From Oxytricha trifallax (taxonomy: Eukaryota > Ciliophora > Spirotrichea > Sporadotrichida > Oxytrichidae): 64,000 nucleotides of DNA. Under the pieces are notes generated by a model. The model was not told the DNA's origin. It ran no database searches and was given only the letters and a program-made list of their open reading frames with translations. The stretch lies in contig ARYC01017016.1 of the NCBI GenBank assembly GCA_000711775.1, positions 1 through 64,000 of the forward strand, given 5' to 3'. The position numbers and the translations under genes are program-made. Shown here piece by piece: positions 34,129 to 47,629 of this stretch (its first letter is position 1; each line of letters opens with the position of its first letter).

Positions 34129-34205
34129 GTTCATATAGTATAATGATAAACTTTAAATCATACTATCTAGAGTTCGACTCTCTTAAGTTAAGTTTTTTTT
34201 TTAAT
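34129..34205 (+). other. tRNA-like sequence, probably a pseudogene or SINE head
   Basis: It has an A-box-like TAGTATAATGATAA and, about 25 nt later, a B-box-like GAGTTCGACTC, followed by a run of nine or more T (a pol III terminator). The T-arm pairs partly, but the anticodon and acceptor stems do not close. I would not call a functional tRNA. Confidence 0.3.
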
Positions 34206-36032
34206 CATTCAAAAAAGAGTTAGTTAATAAACATTAGTGTATAATTTAATCTTAATTTACAAATCTCCCATTTTTTATCAAAATTTTATTAATGGGGTTT
34301 TACCTAAAATTTTAGTTCCGATTCATGAATATTTTTAATTTCTTCGACTTGAATATCACTATCATCTGAACTGTTTTCTTTTTTAGATTACTATTTTAAT
34401 ACTTTAATTTTCCTATAAAATTTTTATTAAGAAATCATTTTAGTTTGAAAAAAATAGTAAAAATATCATTCTTATTTATTAAATAAAATAATATAAATTC
34501 CCACTCTCATTAATGAAATAATAACTTAAAACCTTTATTTTATTTTTATATTATATTTATTGAGTTTTAAGATCGAAATTCAATAAGAATAACGAAAATA
34601 AACGGACTTTAGCATTATTATAAGCTAGCGCATTGTAATTATATGTATACTTTACATGTATTATGAATTTTTATATTTTATACTATACTATACTATACAT
34701 ATAGCTTTTCCTAAACTGCATGTAATATTTCAATGTCCAGTTTATTTGTTAATTTTTTATCTTAAGGTTATTTATTTTACATTTCTAATCCTCTAAATAT
34801 TAACAATGACTTCATCTCTAAAAATTAAAGCTAAAATATCCTTACAATTTTGTATTTAAAAATTATTATTAATTAATTAATTACAAGAAACTTAGATATA
34901 AAATTAAATGCTTCATTATTTTGTTTTCGACTTAATTTAATATCTTTTTAGTGATAGATTTATTATTTTATATACTTTAATAAATTCTCAGTAAAATCTG
35001 AATATAATTAATAAACGATACTTGAATCCTACAACTATATAAAGCAATAATTTTAAGGTTTAAAGGTTTTTTATTCGTTAAAATTTATTATTGATTGCAT
35101 TTTAGGACTATAAATAGGATTTATTTTAAAATAAAAATTTGTTATTTTTCAAAATAAACCATGCTTTTTGAGTTATATTATTTAAATAGGAATGATTTTG
35201 TTTGTTTCGATTTTAATACACTTGTATTAAAATTATACATAAATAACTATACGCAAATTATTATTAAACATTGTCTAAATTTTTTTGATTCAAAATTCTT
35301 ATAAATTAACGAATAATTAGCATTTGAATTTTTATATAATTTTCATGAAATTTTTAAATTATCCCTTAATATTTATATTCATATAATTTAATACTTATAT
35401 TAAATGGTTGTGGGAATATTGATGTGAAGATTCGATTTTAAAATTAATATTTATTAATTAGTTATTTGAATTATTTGATTAATATTAAGTTAACAATTAT
35501 ATTAAGCAGAACGCATTTATTATTATTATTATTTAATAATTATTATTGTCAAGATTATAAATTTCTTTTAAATTTCAAAATAAGAGTATTTTAGTATTAA
35601 TAATTTATTTTAAATATTTACTAAAATTATTTAAAAAACTAAACTAGTTTTAAATTCCAGATTTATGATATGTTAGAATATTACAGAAAGAGTGAATAAA
35701 TTATTAGATAATTTGCTGATAAGTAAGTAGAAAACTATTCTTTATTTGATTTAGGCATTATATATTACAAAAGATAATATTATATAAAATAACACTTTTA
35801 GAAGATTAAGATAAGAAGATGACATACTAAATAGACTATAATATTTGAGATTTCAGTAGTATGTTTAATTTTATATGCTAATTAATGAGCTCAAAAAAGA
35901 GGAAGTTTAATTATTCAACAATTATATTTTCTTCTTGACAGAAATAATAGTTCGATTATAATTTAATTGCATTACTTATGGAAAGAATAGGTCTAGCATA
36001 ATAATAATAACCAAAAATTACTCAAAAGGAAT
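34206..36032. other. AT-rich spacer
   Basis: No gene is seen. A TATAC pentamer microsatellite lies at about 34678-34700. Confidence 0.35.
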
Positions 36033-36413
36033 TCAAGGTGGAAAATTTTTGTCAATCAAAGCTTCACTTTCATTCATGTTTGCATTGCTAAAACCCCTAC
36101 TAGTTTGGTGATTTAGAATAGACAATTACAAATTGTTTTTATTTTCTTCATCTTCTTCTATCTATCATTTTACTGCAATATTATCTTATAAAAATTTCTA
36201 AGTCTAGTCAGGCCTGAATATATTGCTAGGATTTTCAGCGATTGAGCCTACGATTTAGTTCCTATTTGAATGTTTCTGACTGTTTGTTGCTGAATGGTCA
36301 TTTTCATAAATTTACTAAGCACTGTAATTGTTGTTATCTAGAGGAGGTCCAATTTCAACTATTGATATCTTAGAATCACTCAAGTCACTAGAGTATTAGA
36401 TAATTTAAGGATT
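36033..36413 (-). other. Coding island, probable C-terminal MDS, Asn/Ser/Gln-rich
   Basis: The minus strand reads SDLSDSKISIVEIGPPLDNN, then HSATNSQKHSNRNQIVGS, IAENPSNIFRPDQTQKFL, IEEDEENKNNL, and NMNESEALIDKNFPP before TGA (36033-36035). The flanks are far more AT-rich. A single in-frame TGA at 36165-36167 (within AAATGATAG) interrupts it and could be a lesion, an intron or an IES boundary. The low-complexity composition fits a ciliate regulatory protein. No family is recognised. Confidence 0.5.
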
Positions 36414-39400
36414 TCAAATGTTGTCTCATTGATTTTATTTAATTGCATCCATTCCCTATAAAGTTTTTAATTAAAGCAATACTAAAATTTTTCTTACATT
36501 CTTGTTATTTTTATTTAAAATAAACTACTTTCTAAAAGATTGCATTATGGGCTCGTATTGTTCATCATTTAAGACTTTTTTTATTACTTTTAACTAATTT
36601 TCAATAAATAACCAAAAAACTGTTTATCATAATTGTTGAAATTTTTTCATATAATGTTAAAAATCTATATATTCTTTATTATTTTACTTAAAACTATTGA
36701 TTATAAATATAAGTCCAATTAAACTAGTATAAACTATAATTGAAGTTTGTACATGATTGTGATAATATAATTGAATATATATATATGCTGTACCATTACT
36801 GTAAAGAAATAGTATACTATACCATTTTATCTATTATTACTTCTTATAAATTTTCACAAAAATTAGCCATTTTTTAATATTCTTAGATATATTTATATTT
36901 TTCTGATTAAAAACCTTTAAAATTTAAAGAGGGAAGTTTTCTTTCTCCAATATTACAATTTATTTAATTTGGCAAAATATATAAAAGTAGCAAACTAATC
37001 ACTACTTCAATTTATCTTTCCTATATTTAAACATTTTCTTTAATTAATAATTATTATTATTCCAACTATACCTTGTCTCATTAAATATAAGGAATATATT
37101 AATTAAATATTTTGATTAGTAATTTATTAATGCAATTTCTTGAAAAGAAATCTTATTCTTGTCAATGTATGAGAGTTGATTGAAGTTTTTAAATAAGCAT
37201 AATTTATTTATAGATAATGATGAAGATCCTTGCAAATTTATTAATGCTTAATTTTGTGTATGAGGTGGGAAATGTTCCTATTTATGTGCATTAAACAATT
37301 TTTAGAGAGGAAACTCCCTAAAATTAGCAGTAACAAAGTTAGTATCTCAATCACAATTTTATAATATGATAAAATAGCTTAGAAAAAAACTTTTTCACTA
37401 TATATCTGAAATGTATTAGCTATAATGTAAAGAGATTCATAATTCGTTAAATATGAAATCAAAAATTTAAAGAAGAAAGAGTATATTTTTGACAATTTTA
37501 TCTGTTATTTGCTGGATGAAAAATAAAATCCTACAAAGTATATGAAAAATTAATATTATTTAATATCTTGTCCTAGTAGGTGTAGATATTGGAAAAATTG
37601 AGTTAAATTTTGCTATTAATTTTTGAATTTGTTTAGATGTTAGCTTAGAGATAAATTAAATTTATATATAGAAATAATAATCGTTTTTAGAAAATCTTTA
37701 ATTTCTTAGAGTAATTTTATTTGTAAATATTCATACGATTTATATTTAATAATTGAATTTATTATATAATATAAATAGCCTAGAAAATATTTTATATTAC
37801 TTTCATCAGATAGGTTTAGTTTTTATTTTCAGAAGTCAGTTTCTATACAAATAATTTATTTTATTAGTTTTCTCATTTTAAGCTAGATTTTTAATAAACA
37901 TTTTCTTTGAAAATTATCAATAAATAATGAGATTCTTTGTATCTATTTAAATAAGGTTTTTAATCAAGTTACATAATAGGGTAGGAGATTCAAAATCTAG
38001 GTTTCTGTTGTTTCTGTCCCTGGTTATAAACACTGAATACTAGTAAAGAACTGTTATTACGTTAAATGATAATATATTTCATGGTATTTAAATCCAGAGT
38101 GGCTACGAAGCACACTATTTTAGGCAGGGACTAGTTTTAGTGGTGAATAACCTAATTTTTTCACTATGTAAATTTGAATGACTACCTTGAGTGCAATTTT
38201 CTCTTAATATTGATTTCCTAAATACGTTCTCATTCTATCTTATTTCTTTATATAAAAATAGTATCTTTGAGTAATATTTTCTGCATGATCCTAGTTCTAT
38301 TACCATTAATTTTACTCATTTTATATGATATTTTGATATAGCTTTGTCATAGTTTATTTATCCTTTATATTAAAAAAAACATTTAATAATTAAAAAAGTA
38401 GAAAAAAATTTCTATCTTGTAAATTATAAGAAGGCCGATAAGAACATAAAATATATAGCAAAATTTGGTTCAATAAAAGTATAAGCTAAATTTTCTTACT
38501 AAAACTTTAAATGGCTTTTGTTATCAATCATACATAAAAGAATTAAAATATACTTTTTTGATTTATGAATTTCAAAAAGAAATTGATAGGAGCTTTAATA
38601 TTTACCTATTTATTTATTGATATGAAAACCTTTTAAAGGCATTTAAGACAATTTTTTATTATTTTATAATCTAAATCTTAATTAAACTACTATATTGGTT
38701 TTATTGTGTGAATGTTTTCAAAGGTTTATAATTTGTTTGTTGAATTGAGTTGTCTTAGTTCATTTTTCTATTTCTATTAATTTTATTTAATTACAAATAT
38801 TTTTCTTCACTTTTATATGCTAATTACTATATCAATAAAATATTTTTAATTAATTTTATAAACAAAAATAATGTTTGAATAATTAAAATATTCAGTAAAT
38901 ATTTAGATATACTAAACAATATAACCACTTTGATAGTTGAGAAATAAAATAAAATCTTCTTATGATTTTATTGTTGAACTAATATATGGAAGGTATTTAT
39001 ATAAATGAAGGAATAATTTCATTATTTAATCCATTTATATTCTATATATTTAATTAACAAGATCAAATATTCTTTCTCTTTTTTTCCCATTTACTGTGAA
39101 TTAAATCCTACAATATTATTGATTATTTTTTCTTTAATAAAATTTTAATGAAGACCACTCTTAATGATAACAATAATAACAAGAAGAACAAAAAATCTTC
39201 ATTATATAGAATTATTTTTTTCAGTATTTACATATCAAAAATTTATTTAATTAATTAACAAATAATTCAAGAGAAAAAATTATAAAATTTAAGGAGATAT
39301 TATGTATATTTTCAAAAAAAATTATAAGAAAGGCCTAATTAATCATTGAATTATTTTTTAGTAGAAGTAAAGATATATTAATTTAATTTCATATTACAAA

Positions 39401-40361
39401 TAATTCAATAATAACTAGTATATTTTTTAAGTTTAATAGCTTTTAATTGAGTAGATGATTTTAGATTTTTTGTGCATTTTGAATATATTTATCCTCCATT
39501 TTATCCAAAAAATCAAACTAATAACAATTTATTCAAAAATTATCAATTTATAATTCGCATTTGATAATATAAAAAATTTGGTAAATTAATTAAAAAATAA
39601 CAACTTCTTGTCATTTAAAGTAAAATAAAATTTCAGATCAATAATAAATAAACTATTGCTGATTGTAATCTGATTGATAATTTTTCATTTTTTGTTTTAT
39701 TCAATTCTTTTGTAAATTTAATAGCTTTTTATTTTGATATTTAATCATTAGTTGAATATGATTTTGTTTTAATTTAAAGCAATTTTTATTTCATTCATAA
39801 TTTCTAAGTTAATTTTGCGAATTATTTGCATCCTCTTAAGAAATGTAAGCATTTTGTCTTGGGGAAGATTAATATTGGATTTTGATTTCTTAATTCAATG
39901 CGAATTCAACTTGAATTTTAAATATCTAGATAAAAGTAATTAGAATAATTGGAGTTACTAAAACAAAAGAAAATAATCTTATTTAATTTATGGAAATATA
40001 GTTATTTATTCATAAATTCGGTTTGGACATTAAAATAAATTAATAATTATTAATAATATTCGGAAATATTTTGGAGAAATCTACAAATTCTGTTATCATT
40101 TATTCAGTGAATATTCAATTAAAATGGTACAGTTTTTGTGATTGCAAGAATAATCTATCTCTTAAGAAAATCTGAAGAGACCCCTTTCATTGTTTTTGAA
40201 AGTTAGCTAAATATAAAAATATACAGCTTCATTTGTGATTCAGGAATATTGAAAAAAAAAGTCCTGGTAAATATAAAGATCAATCATATTTTAATTTAAT
40301 TGAATTTTTTAATCATTTTAGGTTTGTTACATGCCATTATTATAAAGTTATCTGATTAAAT
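36414..40361. other. AT-rich spacer
   Basis: Nearly 4 kb with no gene I can support. A slightly GC-richer patch lies at about 37980-38140 (CTGTCCCTGG, GGCAGGGAC). TA microsatellite near 36775. Confidence 0.35.
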
Positions 40362-40746
40362 ATTGTAAGAATACATTTGAAATTGGGAAATTATTTACAA
40401 AATAAATTTTTGGTAGTTAAAGGTGTCAATATAACCTATCTTAGGCTCATTTAGTAGAGAATTTTTAATTAGCTGGATTTTATTATTGGCGGTATTATTT
40501 AATATCATCCCTATAGATAGATATCTTCACTTTAATGTGAGGGCATAATTTAATGAATTTAGATGAGTTAAATTAAAGTGAAGATATCTATCTATAGGGA
40601 TGATATTAAATAATACCGCCAATAATAAAATCCAGCTAATTAAAAATTCTCTACTAAATGAGCCTAAGATAGGTTATATTGACACCTTTAACTACCAAAA
40701 ATTTATTTTGTAAATAATTTCCCAATTTCAAATATATTCTTACAAT
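40362..40746. mobile_element. MITE copy 2 (TTGTAGGAATACATT family)
   Basis: The tips are ATTGTAAGAATACATTTGAA and its inverse. Almost perfect arms meet around 40545. The internal blocks GCTGGATTTTATTATTGGCG and ATAGATATCTTCACTTTAAT are mirrored. No coding. Confidence 0.8.
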
Positions 40747-40914
40747 ACAAATTATTTATTTTTTAAAGTGAACTTCTTTAATTGTAGAATAATTTAGTTT
40801 ATTATTCTATAAGAATCATTAATTGATAAATAAATATATATAAAAATAGTTAAAGTTTTCAAGAATTTTACCAAAACTTACAAATATTTTATATTTTCTA
40901 AGGGAGTTATATAA

Positions 40915-41179
40915 AATATTAAAGAATGCATTCGAAACATTTTAATTAAAGATAAAATAATTTTTAATTAATCAAATTATTGGCAGTTATAGCTTGCCAA
41001 TTATTTTAAATTATAGCGCATTAAAGATATAACTGACTAAACTAGTCTCTGTATCAATTTCTTTCTTTAATGAACTATAATTTAAAATAATTGGAAAGCT
41101 TTAACTGCCAATAATTTGATTAATTAAAAATTATTTTATCCTTAATTAAAATGTTTCGAATGCATTCTTTAATATTTTA
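40915..41179. mobile_element. Short foldback related to the MITE family
   Basis: The arms read TTAAAGAATGCATTCGAAAC and its inverse, with ATTGGCAGTTA near the centre. It is shorter (about 265 bp) than the ~420-bp copies and its tip differs, so it may be a sister family. Confidence 0.7.
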
Positions 41180-41239
41180 TTTTACTAAGATATTAGAAGA
41201 CTAGAAACTAATTAAAACTAAAAGAATGTGATAAAAATT

Positions 41240-41658
41240 ATTGTAGAAATACAATTGATTTGAGAAAATTACTTAAAATTAAATATATAATAATTTAAAT
41301 TCGTGGCAGTTAACTTTTTGGAAACCTAGACAATATGGTACTTGTTCGATAGAGAATTCAAAATCAGCTGGACTTTACTATTGGCGGTACCCCTCTATCG
41401 CATCCCTGGAGTGAGATAACGCAACTTTAATTTTGGCATTAAAATCAACTAAACAAATCACCAAAAATTAAAGTTGCGTTATCTCACTCCAGGGATGCGA
41501 TAGAGGGGTACTGCCAATAGTAAAGTCCAGCTGATTTTGAATTCTCTATCGAACAAGTACCATATTGTCTAGGTTTCCAAAAAGTTAACTGTCACGAATT
41601 TAAATTATTATTTATTTAATTTTAAGTAATTTTCCCAAATCAATTGTATTCCTACATT
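41240..41658. mobile_element. MITE copy 3, well preserved
   Basis: The tips are TTGTAGAAATACAATTGATT and its inverse. Mirrored blocks include GGCAGTTAACTTTTTGGAAA, GACTTTACTATTGGCGGTAC and GATAACGCAACTTTAAT. It has about 86% of the layout of the copy inside the palindrome (57819-58236) by eye. Confidence 0.85.
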
Positions 41659-42769
41659 ATGAATATTTCAAGATATAACTAACATATAAATAAAATATTA
41701 ATTTTAGAAATTATTCTTAAATTTACTCAGAAATATCTATTCTATTTTATTTAAAAAAACCAAATAAATATAAATTATAATTTATAAATTCTAATTCATG
41801 TTATTTTTATATTTATGTTTATGAAAATATTTGATTTAAATATTGATTTTATATTTAAAATAAAAAAACTATTAATAAATGATTATTTATTTTTTTCAGT
41901 TTTTAGAATAATTTTTCTTTCATTTCTCAAATAAAGCTTTTATAATAAAATTTTTATTAGGAGATGTTTAATGATAAAAAAATCATATGTACAAGTAATG
42001 ACACCAAAAATTTTAACTATTTTTCCTGTGAATGTAAGAATTTTTTCAGTATTTTTTATCATAAAAAAGGAGGTATTTATTATAAATATAATACCTGTTG
42101 TAAGCAAATTTTATTAAATAATTAGGATTTACAATTTAAAACTTTGTCATCTTTTAATTCAAGAATTATTAAATATAATACAACTTATAAAAAACTATAT
42201 AAAAATTAATAGATAAATTAATAAATAAATATAGAGAAATTGAAAAATTGAAAAAAACACTATTGATTTTTATTTAAAACGATAGATTTTCGTGTTAATC
42301 ATTTTTATTTTAAATTGATTCTTCTCAATCCTTATCAATAGTATAAATGAGATTGAATTTTTACTAATCATTGAAAATTAATGCGAAAAAAGAAGAGAGG
42401 AGATAAATGTTATTTAATTTATATTTCAATTCAATTGCTACTTATATTTAAATTGAAAATATTATTATTTAATATATAAATAATTTAAAAAATTACATCA
42501 AGTAAAGAATACTTATCATAAAACATTTAATATTGCAAAAACAAAAGTTATTGTAATATACATAATATAAGCGAATATTAATTAGAAATAAATGGGAAAT
42601 TAAGAATTTTCATAATTGTTAAGAATCGAATTAGATTTTTATCAAATAAAAGTATGTGAAAAATAAGTTATATGAAGAATATAAGCAATTATTGATGGAC
42701 AAATGTAGTGTATTTATTAAACAAATACTATAATTTTCTCTGGACAGTTTCATTATATAGGTAATAACA
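41659..42769. other. AT-rich spacer
   Basis: No gene or repeat is recognised. Confidence 0.35.
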
Positions 42770-42935
42770 CATTTCCCCATAAGCAATGTCATATTTCAAT
42801 TCTTTGAATGCCTATTTTTTCTCAATATTTCTAGAACATTATGTCATCTGAATCTTTCTTCTTAGCACTCTCAAAGTATTTCTCACCAAACTAAGACAAT
42901 TTATAATTATTAGTCAATAATTATATTTTATTTAG
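42770..42935 (-). other. Coding-like island with one frame change
   Basis: The minus strand reads KLSQFGEKYFESAKKKDSDD and IMFQKY, meets a TGA, and continues one frame over as EKKQAFKELKYDIAYGEM and CYYLYNETVQ. The charged, balanced composition stands out from the flanks. It could be an MDS or gene remnant. No family is assigned. Confidence 0.35.
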
Positions 42936-43549
42936 AATTTTAAGCAAAATACAGAATATTATTAAAATATATAAAATAAATACAGGCCAGAAGAATACTT
43001 CCTCCCCAAAATGTTTTCTCTATAAAATTAATATATTTTAAAAAATTTAATATATATTGAAAATCCTATAAAAGTTTTAACCATTTTTTATGTTTCATAT
43101 TTCATTATCTTCTACTATTGAAATTTTATTATATTTTGTTTTGATTTAGATTTATATCGGTGAAATTTCAATTATTTTTTCATATATTCTAATTTCTATT
43201 TAAAAAATATTATGCAATATTTAATTATTAATTGTAAACACAAAAGATATTTTTTCGTAGAAAATGAGTTAACAACACCACTAAGTTAGCAACCAATTTT
43301 CCCTAAAATCTATACAAACAATCGACAACCAATCAGAGCTATAAATGATTTGAAAATCACTGGAAATATGCATTAACAAACCTAATTTAAATGTTAACTA
43401 TTTTTATAATCATTTCAAGGAAGTGGCAGAGGATATGCATCAGGTGCAAGCAATTTTAAGTTAAGATTTCTCAAATAACTAAAATGAAACTAGACAAATA
43501 TAGTAAAACATTGAGTTGAGCAGTCATGCTACTGAACCCTCTAAATAGT

Positions 43550-43971
43550 ATACTTTAATACATTTGATTTGGGGAAATGATTGAAAATTAAATTAATTAA
43601 ATATTAAAATCAGGGCATTTTTAAAATTTAAAGTGTATCAAAAATCAAATCTTAATCGATTCTACGGTTGATCAAGCAGCATTTTAAGCTGGACTTTACT
43701 ATTGGCAATATTCTTGAATCATCTCTGGAAGAGAGATATTTTGATATTGAGCTAACTCCCAAAAACTGTAAAATTGGTTTTTTTCGTTTGAAAGAAGTCA
43801 TTAAATCATTATGGGAAAAACAATCACTGACTCATTTTTTTATGCGATATTCAGAGAGTATAAAATTGTTAGATTTGAAGACGCATTCCAAAAGCAAAAC
43901 AGAAGGCATATAGAAATTATATAATTTTAATTTAAATTTATTTTACAAATTTCGAATGTATTTCTACAATA
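43550..43971. mobile_element. MITE copy 4, decayed
   Basis: The left tip region reads AATACATTTGATTTGGG, the centre GCTGGACTTTACTATTGGC, and the right tip GAATGTATTTCTACAAT. The arms no longer pair well. An 81-codon ATG ORF inside it follows the repeat and is not a gene. Confidence 0.65.
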
Positions 43972-45308
43972 TTAATAGCTATTTAAGCCTTTCTACATAT
44001 TATTATTCTTGGATATTTTGATTTTATAAATATACTCAAATATATTCAAACATTATTATCATTTTTTTTCTCAATTTAAATAGAGACTCAATAAAAAAAT
44101 AGATATTATATTTTTTTATACTACTATCTTACTTAAATTAAGAAATTTGTAACTTTAAAATGTTATAAATGTTAATTCTTTTTGAGAAATATTCTCGATA
44201 GAAAAATGATAAACATTATTTATAAATATATCTGAATAAAAGAAAAAAATAGAAATTAAAACTAAAATGGGTATATTTATTGCTGATTTACTGTAGGAAT
44301 ACATTCAAAAATGAAATAGGAATTTTTAATTATATGAATAACTAAAATACCTAATTATAGATAAAAGCGCGAAATGAATACAATTATATTACCTAGATTC
44401 ACGCTTCTGTTCACAGAAAGTTTTAGATACCTATAAATTAAAAAAATCATGTTCATTTATCGTAAAAAACCAAATTCTAAGATTAATGATTTAAATTGTA
44501 GATTTTACATGCAATATTTGTCTTAAAACCTTTAAGAAAGGTTTAAAGATATTTGTCATAAATGCGGGGTTTTATGAAAATTTTATTCAGCGTTGTGTAT
44601 ACATATTTTTCTTAGACTATTGATGCCCTTTTAGGATATTTCTGATTAAATTCATTTAAAATTTAGAGTTTGTTATCGACAGGCTTCCTATCTTTGGAAT
44701 GAGACAGATAAATTTAAAGCAAATTTGACAATATCCTAGATTTTTAGTATCATTGATTCTAATTATCACCTCTCATTGTTTTGGTCACTCCATATTTATA
44801 GAGGTAGTCGAAAAACTAAATCCATACAAATAAAAACGATTTTTGAGTATTTTTACAATAGCACCCTAAAATGACATTTTAATGCCATATCTCCTTTTTG
44901 AGCACTTTTCTGCATTCATTTGGGTCATATTAATGCTGTTTTTTATAAAGTCAAGTATATATTCACATCAATTTTTACAAAGAATCTAAAATTTGGTCAT
45001 TTTTATTAATATAATTATTCAGAGAATATGATTGAATACAAATGGTAATAAAGTTACCATTTACTCATAAAAAGTATCAACTTAACCACTTATTTGCATT
45101 TCAAACAAGATACATTGTAAATCAGTAAGAAAAAATTATATATTCAAGTTTGTTATTATTTTCACATTTCCCTGATTCAAAGGTATTTTGACAATTTTTA
45201 TTAATTTAAAATATATTAATATATATTTTTATTTTATTGTTTAATAATTGAGATCAAATAAAATTAAAATATCACTGTTTAATAATAAAATCAAACCATC
45301 AATCTTAG
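43972..45308. other. AT-rich spacer
   Basis: A lone MITE-type tip (CTGTAGGAATACATTC) lies at about 44291. Around 44700-44930 the sequence is slightly GC-richer and open on the minus strand for about 55 codons, but I cannot tell coding from chance. Confidence 0.3.
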
Positions 45309-45860
45309 TCATGACGTGAATGTATCTGAGTGAGTTGACGTGGCAGTCATGAAGTAAAAAACATCGTAAAAAAATTCTTCCGCTGTTTCCTAGTCTCCTT
45401 CTATAATCAAGATGTTGCCAGCATAATCTGAAAAACAGAGCTCGCAAAATTCAACTAGATGACAGGAAGTTGATAAAAACGCTTACCGATCCCGCCGCTG
45501 CTATGAAACGTAACCCCTGTCCTTTCGCTGTGGTAGCTTCAGCACCCTTACCTGAATTGGGAGAAAAATCCATTTCTTTGGCTTCAATGGTTTTTGTCTT
45601 CTCACTTGTGAAGGCAAAGCGTATCTTTCTCCTACTCCCTATTACCTAGGAAGCTGAACTCAAGCCAGGAAGCTCATCTATGTAGGGAAATCCTTGTGTC
45701 CAGCCCACTCGAGGAGTGTAGTACCTGACAGATTGAACCCCGCCGACTGGTCCCTAATGCTTAGCGCCCAGCAACCTCCTACCTGCCTTCGGTAGGCCTT
45801 AGTATAATTGAAAGCTCTACTAGAAAGACCTAAGGGAGATTGGTACCTCACCTATCAATT
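45309..45860 (-). other. GC-richer block, coding-like on the minus strand (MDS or foreign DNA)
   Basis: This ~550-bp block is strikingly richer in G+C than everything around it. With TAA/TAG as Gln the minus strand is open from about 45860 through GLPKAGRRLLGAKHQGPVGG, YYTPRVGWTQGFPYIDELPG, RKIRFAFTSEKTKTIEAKEM and GQGLRFIAAAGS. It either stops at 45451-45453 or, after a possible 46-nt intron (45441-45486), continues as CFSDYAGNILIIEGDQETAE to TGA 45309-45311. The plus strand is also open for about 85 codons (45481-45739), so the strand is not certain. I recognise neither reading. Candidates are an MDS, an organellar insertion or transferred DNA. Confidence 0.45.
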
Positions 45861-47532
45861 AACTTTCTAATTTAATAATATATATTTTTATTTTAAATCT
45901 TATGCAATACAAACAATTTTATATTATTAAGTTCTATTTAAAATTAAATATTTTTAATATAAGCTTCAATAATACTTACCTTTAACTCAGAACAAATAAG
46001 GGTTCTTACCATAATTAAAACTTCATCAAGGGAGCTTCAACAATCAGTAATAATAATTTAAAATACTTAATATAAAATGTCTAAATATTCCAAATTATTT
46101 AATTAAAAATCAAGCAAATTATAAAATTATTTGCTTAAAATTTCGAAATGTTTTAATAAAATTTATATGTTATTTTTTCTATTTCGATAGTGTTATTATT
46201 TATTATATATATATATATTTCATAATTTTATGTATTTTTTAAAAAAATAAAAGAATAATTTCTTTAATGTTTAGTTAATTTTAATCATTATTTTTTATAA
46301 TATTTAATATATTAATTGAATTGAATCGAGTTAAAAAAGCTTTTATTTCTTTGGAGTGGAGTTACATGCCTCCAAAATGATATATGCACCCAAGAGGAAA
46401 GTTTATTGTCTATACACAAAAATATATATTTCAAATAATTTATAAAAATTTTTAACTTTAACTATTTCCCAATTATTCATATTTGATCATCCAATATTCT
46501 TATCAATTTTAGACTAAAATGACAGTTTTTTTAAAAAAATTAAATTAATTGTTAATTTCCTGATAATTATCAATTAAAATAAGTTGATGGTAATGGCAAG
46601 TGAATTAGTGAAATTGTGATTTATATGTTTTTTTTTTAATTTATTACTGAATAATGCAAACTTGAAGTCTTGGCATGAAACTCCCCCCTTTTATTTTTTA
46701 GGCAAAATTTAAAGTTTAATAATATTTAATAGATATTTATTTTATTAATAAAATATTTTCATATTTAAAAAAATTTAAATCAAAATAATATATATTTTTT
46801 GTTAGACCTAGAGTATTTTAATTATATCTTTTTAACTAATCTTATTATCAAATTAATATTAATTTTATATTTTAAAAATAATATTTTCATTAATGAAATA
46901 ACTTTTGATATAGAGTAAAATATATATATATATATATATAAAATAAGTCATTTTTATATATTTCTTGAAAGCTTATTCTAAATTTAAGAATTTTCACTTT
47001 CCCAGTTTTCATTTATTTTGACTGAACGGTAGAGATATAGTAAACTAATTTCCAAATAATACATAGCCTGGCGATCAATAATTTGCTATTATTTATTAAT
47101 AATAAAAACAGGTAAACTCGAGAAATTAATATATAAAATTACAATTTAAATTAAAATTTGTATATCCTTAGACTTTAAACTTTCTCATTTTAACAAAAGA
47201 GAATTTTTAATTTAATTGTAGTGTGCTTATTTAGTTAACAAAATATATCTTTAAATTGATTATTGTTTACATATTACTGAGATGTTCACTATAAAAAAAC
47301 AGAATCAATTCTAAAACAAGTAGGCTAAGTTCAATTAATAGAGCAATCTTGAAAGTAGAGATATTGTGAACTAATTTACAAATGGAGTGTCACAATAAGA
47401 AATGGAAAATCTTCATTAAATCATAAGAAAACATGAGAAAAATATCAAAAGTAGTAAGGTTGTCATTAATTAAAGAGAAAAATAATGAAAAAATTAAAAA
47501 TATTATTAATAATCTAGCAGGCAAAACATACT
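45861..47532. other. AT-rich spacer
   Basis: No gene. TA microsatellites lie at about 46203-46220 and 46919-46940. Confidence 0.35.
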
Positions 47533-47629
47533 TAAAAACCCAAAAATCCTTAATTATATATTAGTGATTTTATTTGTAATTGATAGTAAGAACTTATAGG
47601 GTTTTTCTGATAAATAAGACCAATTTTCA

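Noticed and set aside
34678..34700. CRISPR-like direct repeat
   Set aside because: It is only a TATAC pentamer microsatellite; there are no spacers, and the organism is a eukaryote.
43668..43913. 81-codon ATG ORF on the plus strand
   Set aside because: It lies inside a decayed MITE copy and its sequence follows the repeat, including the GCTGGACTTTACTATTGGC block.
45309..45860. Structural RNA (rRNA, group I/II intron or SRP RNA) in the GC-richer block
   Set aside because: I could not find a conserved RNA core or a convincing domain-V-like or tRNA-like fold.
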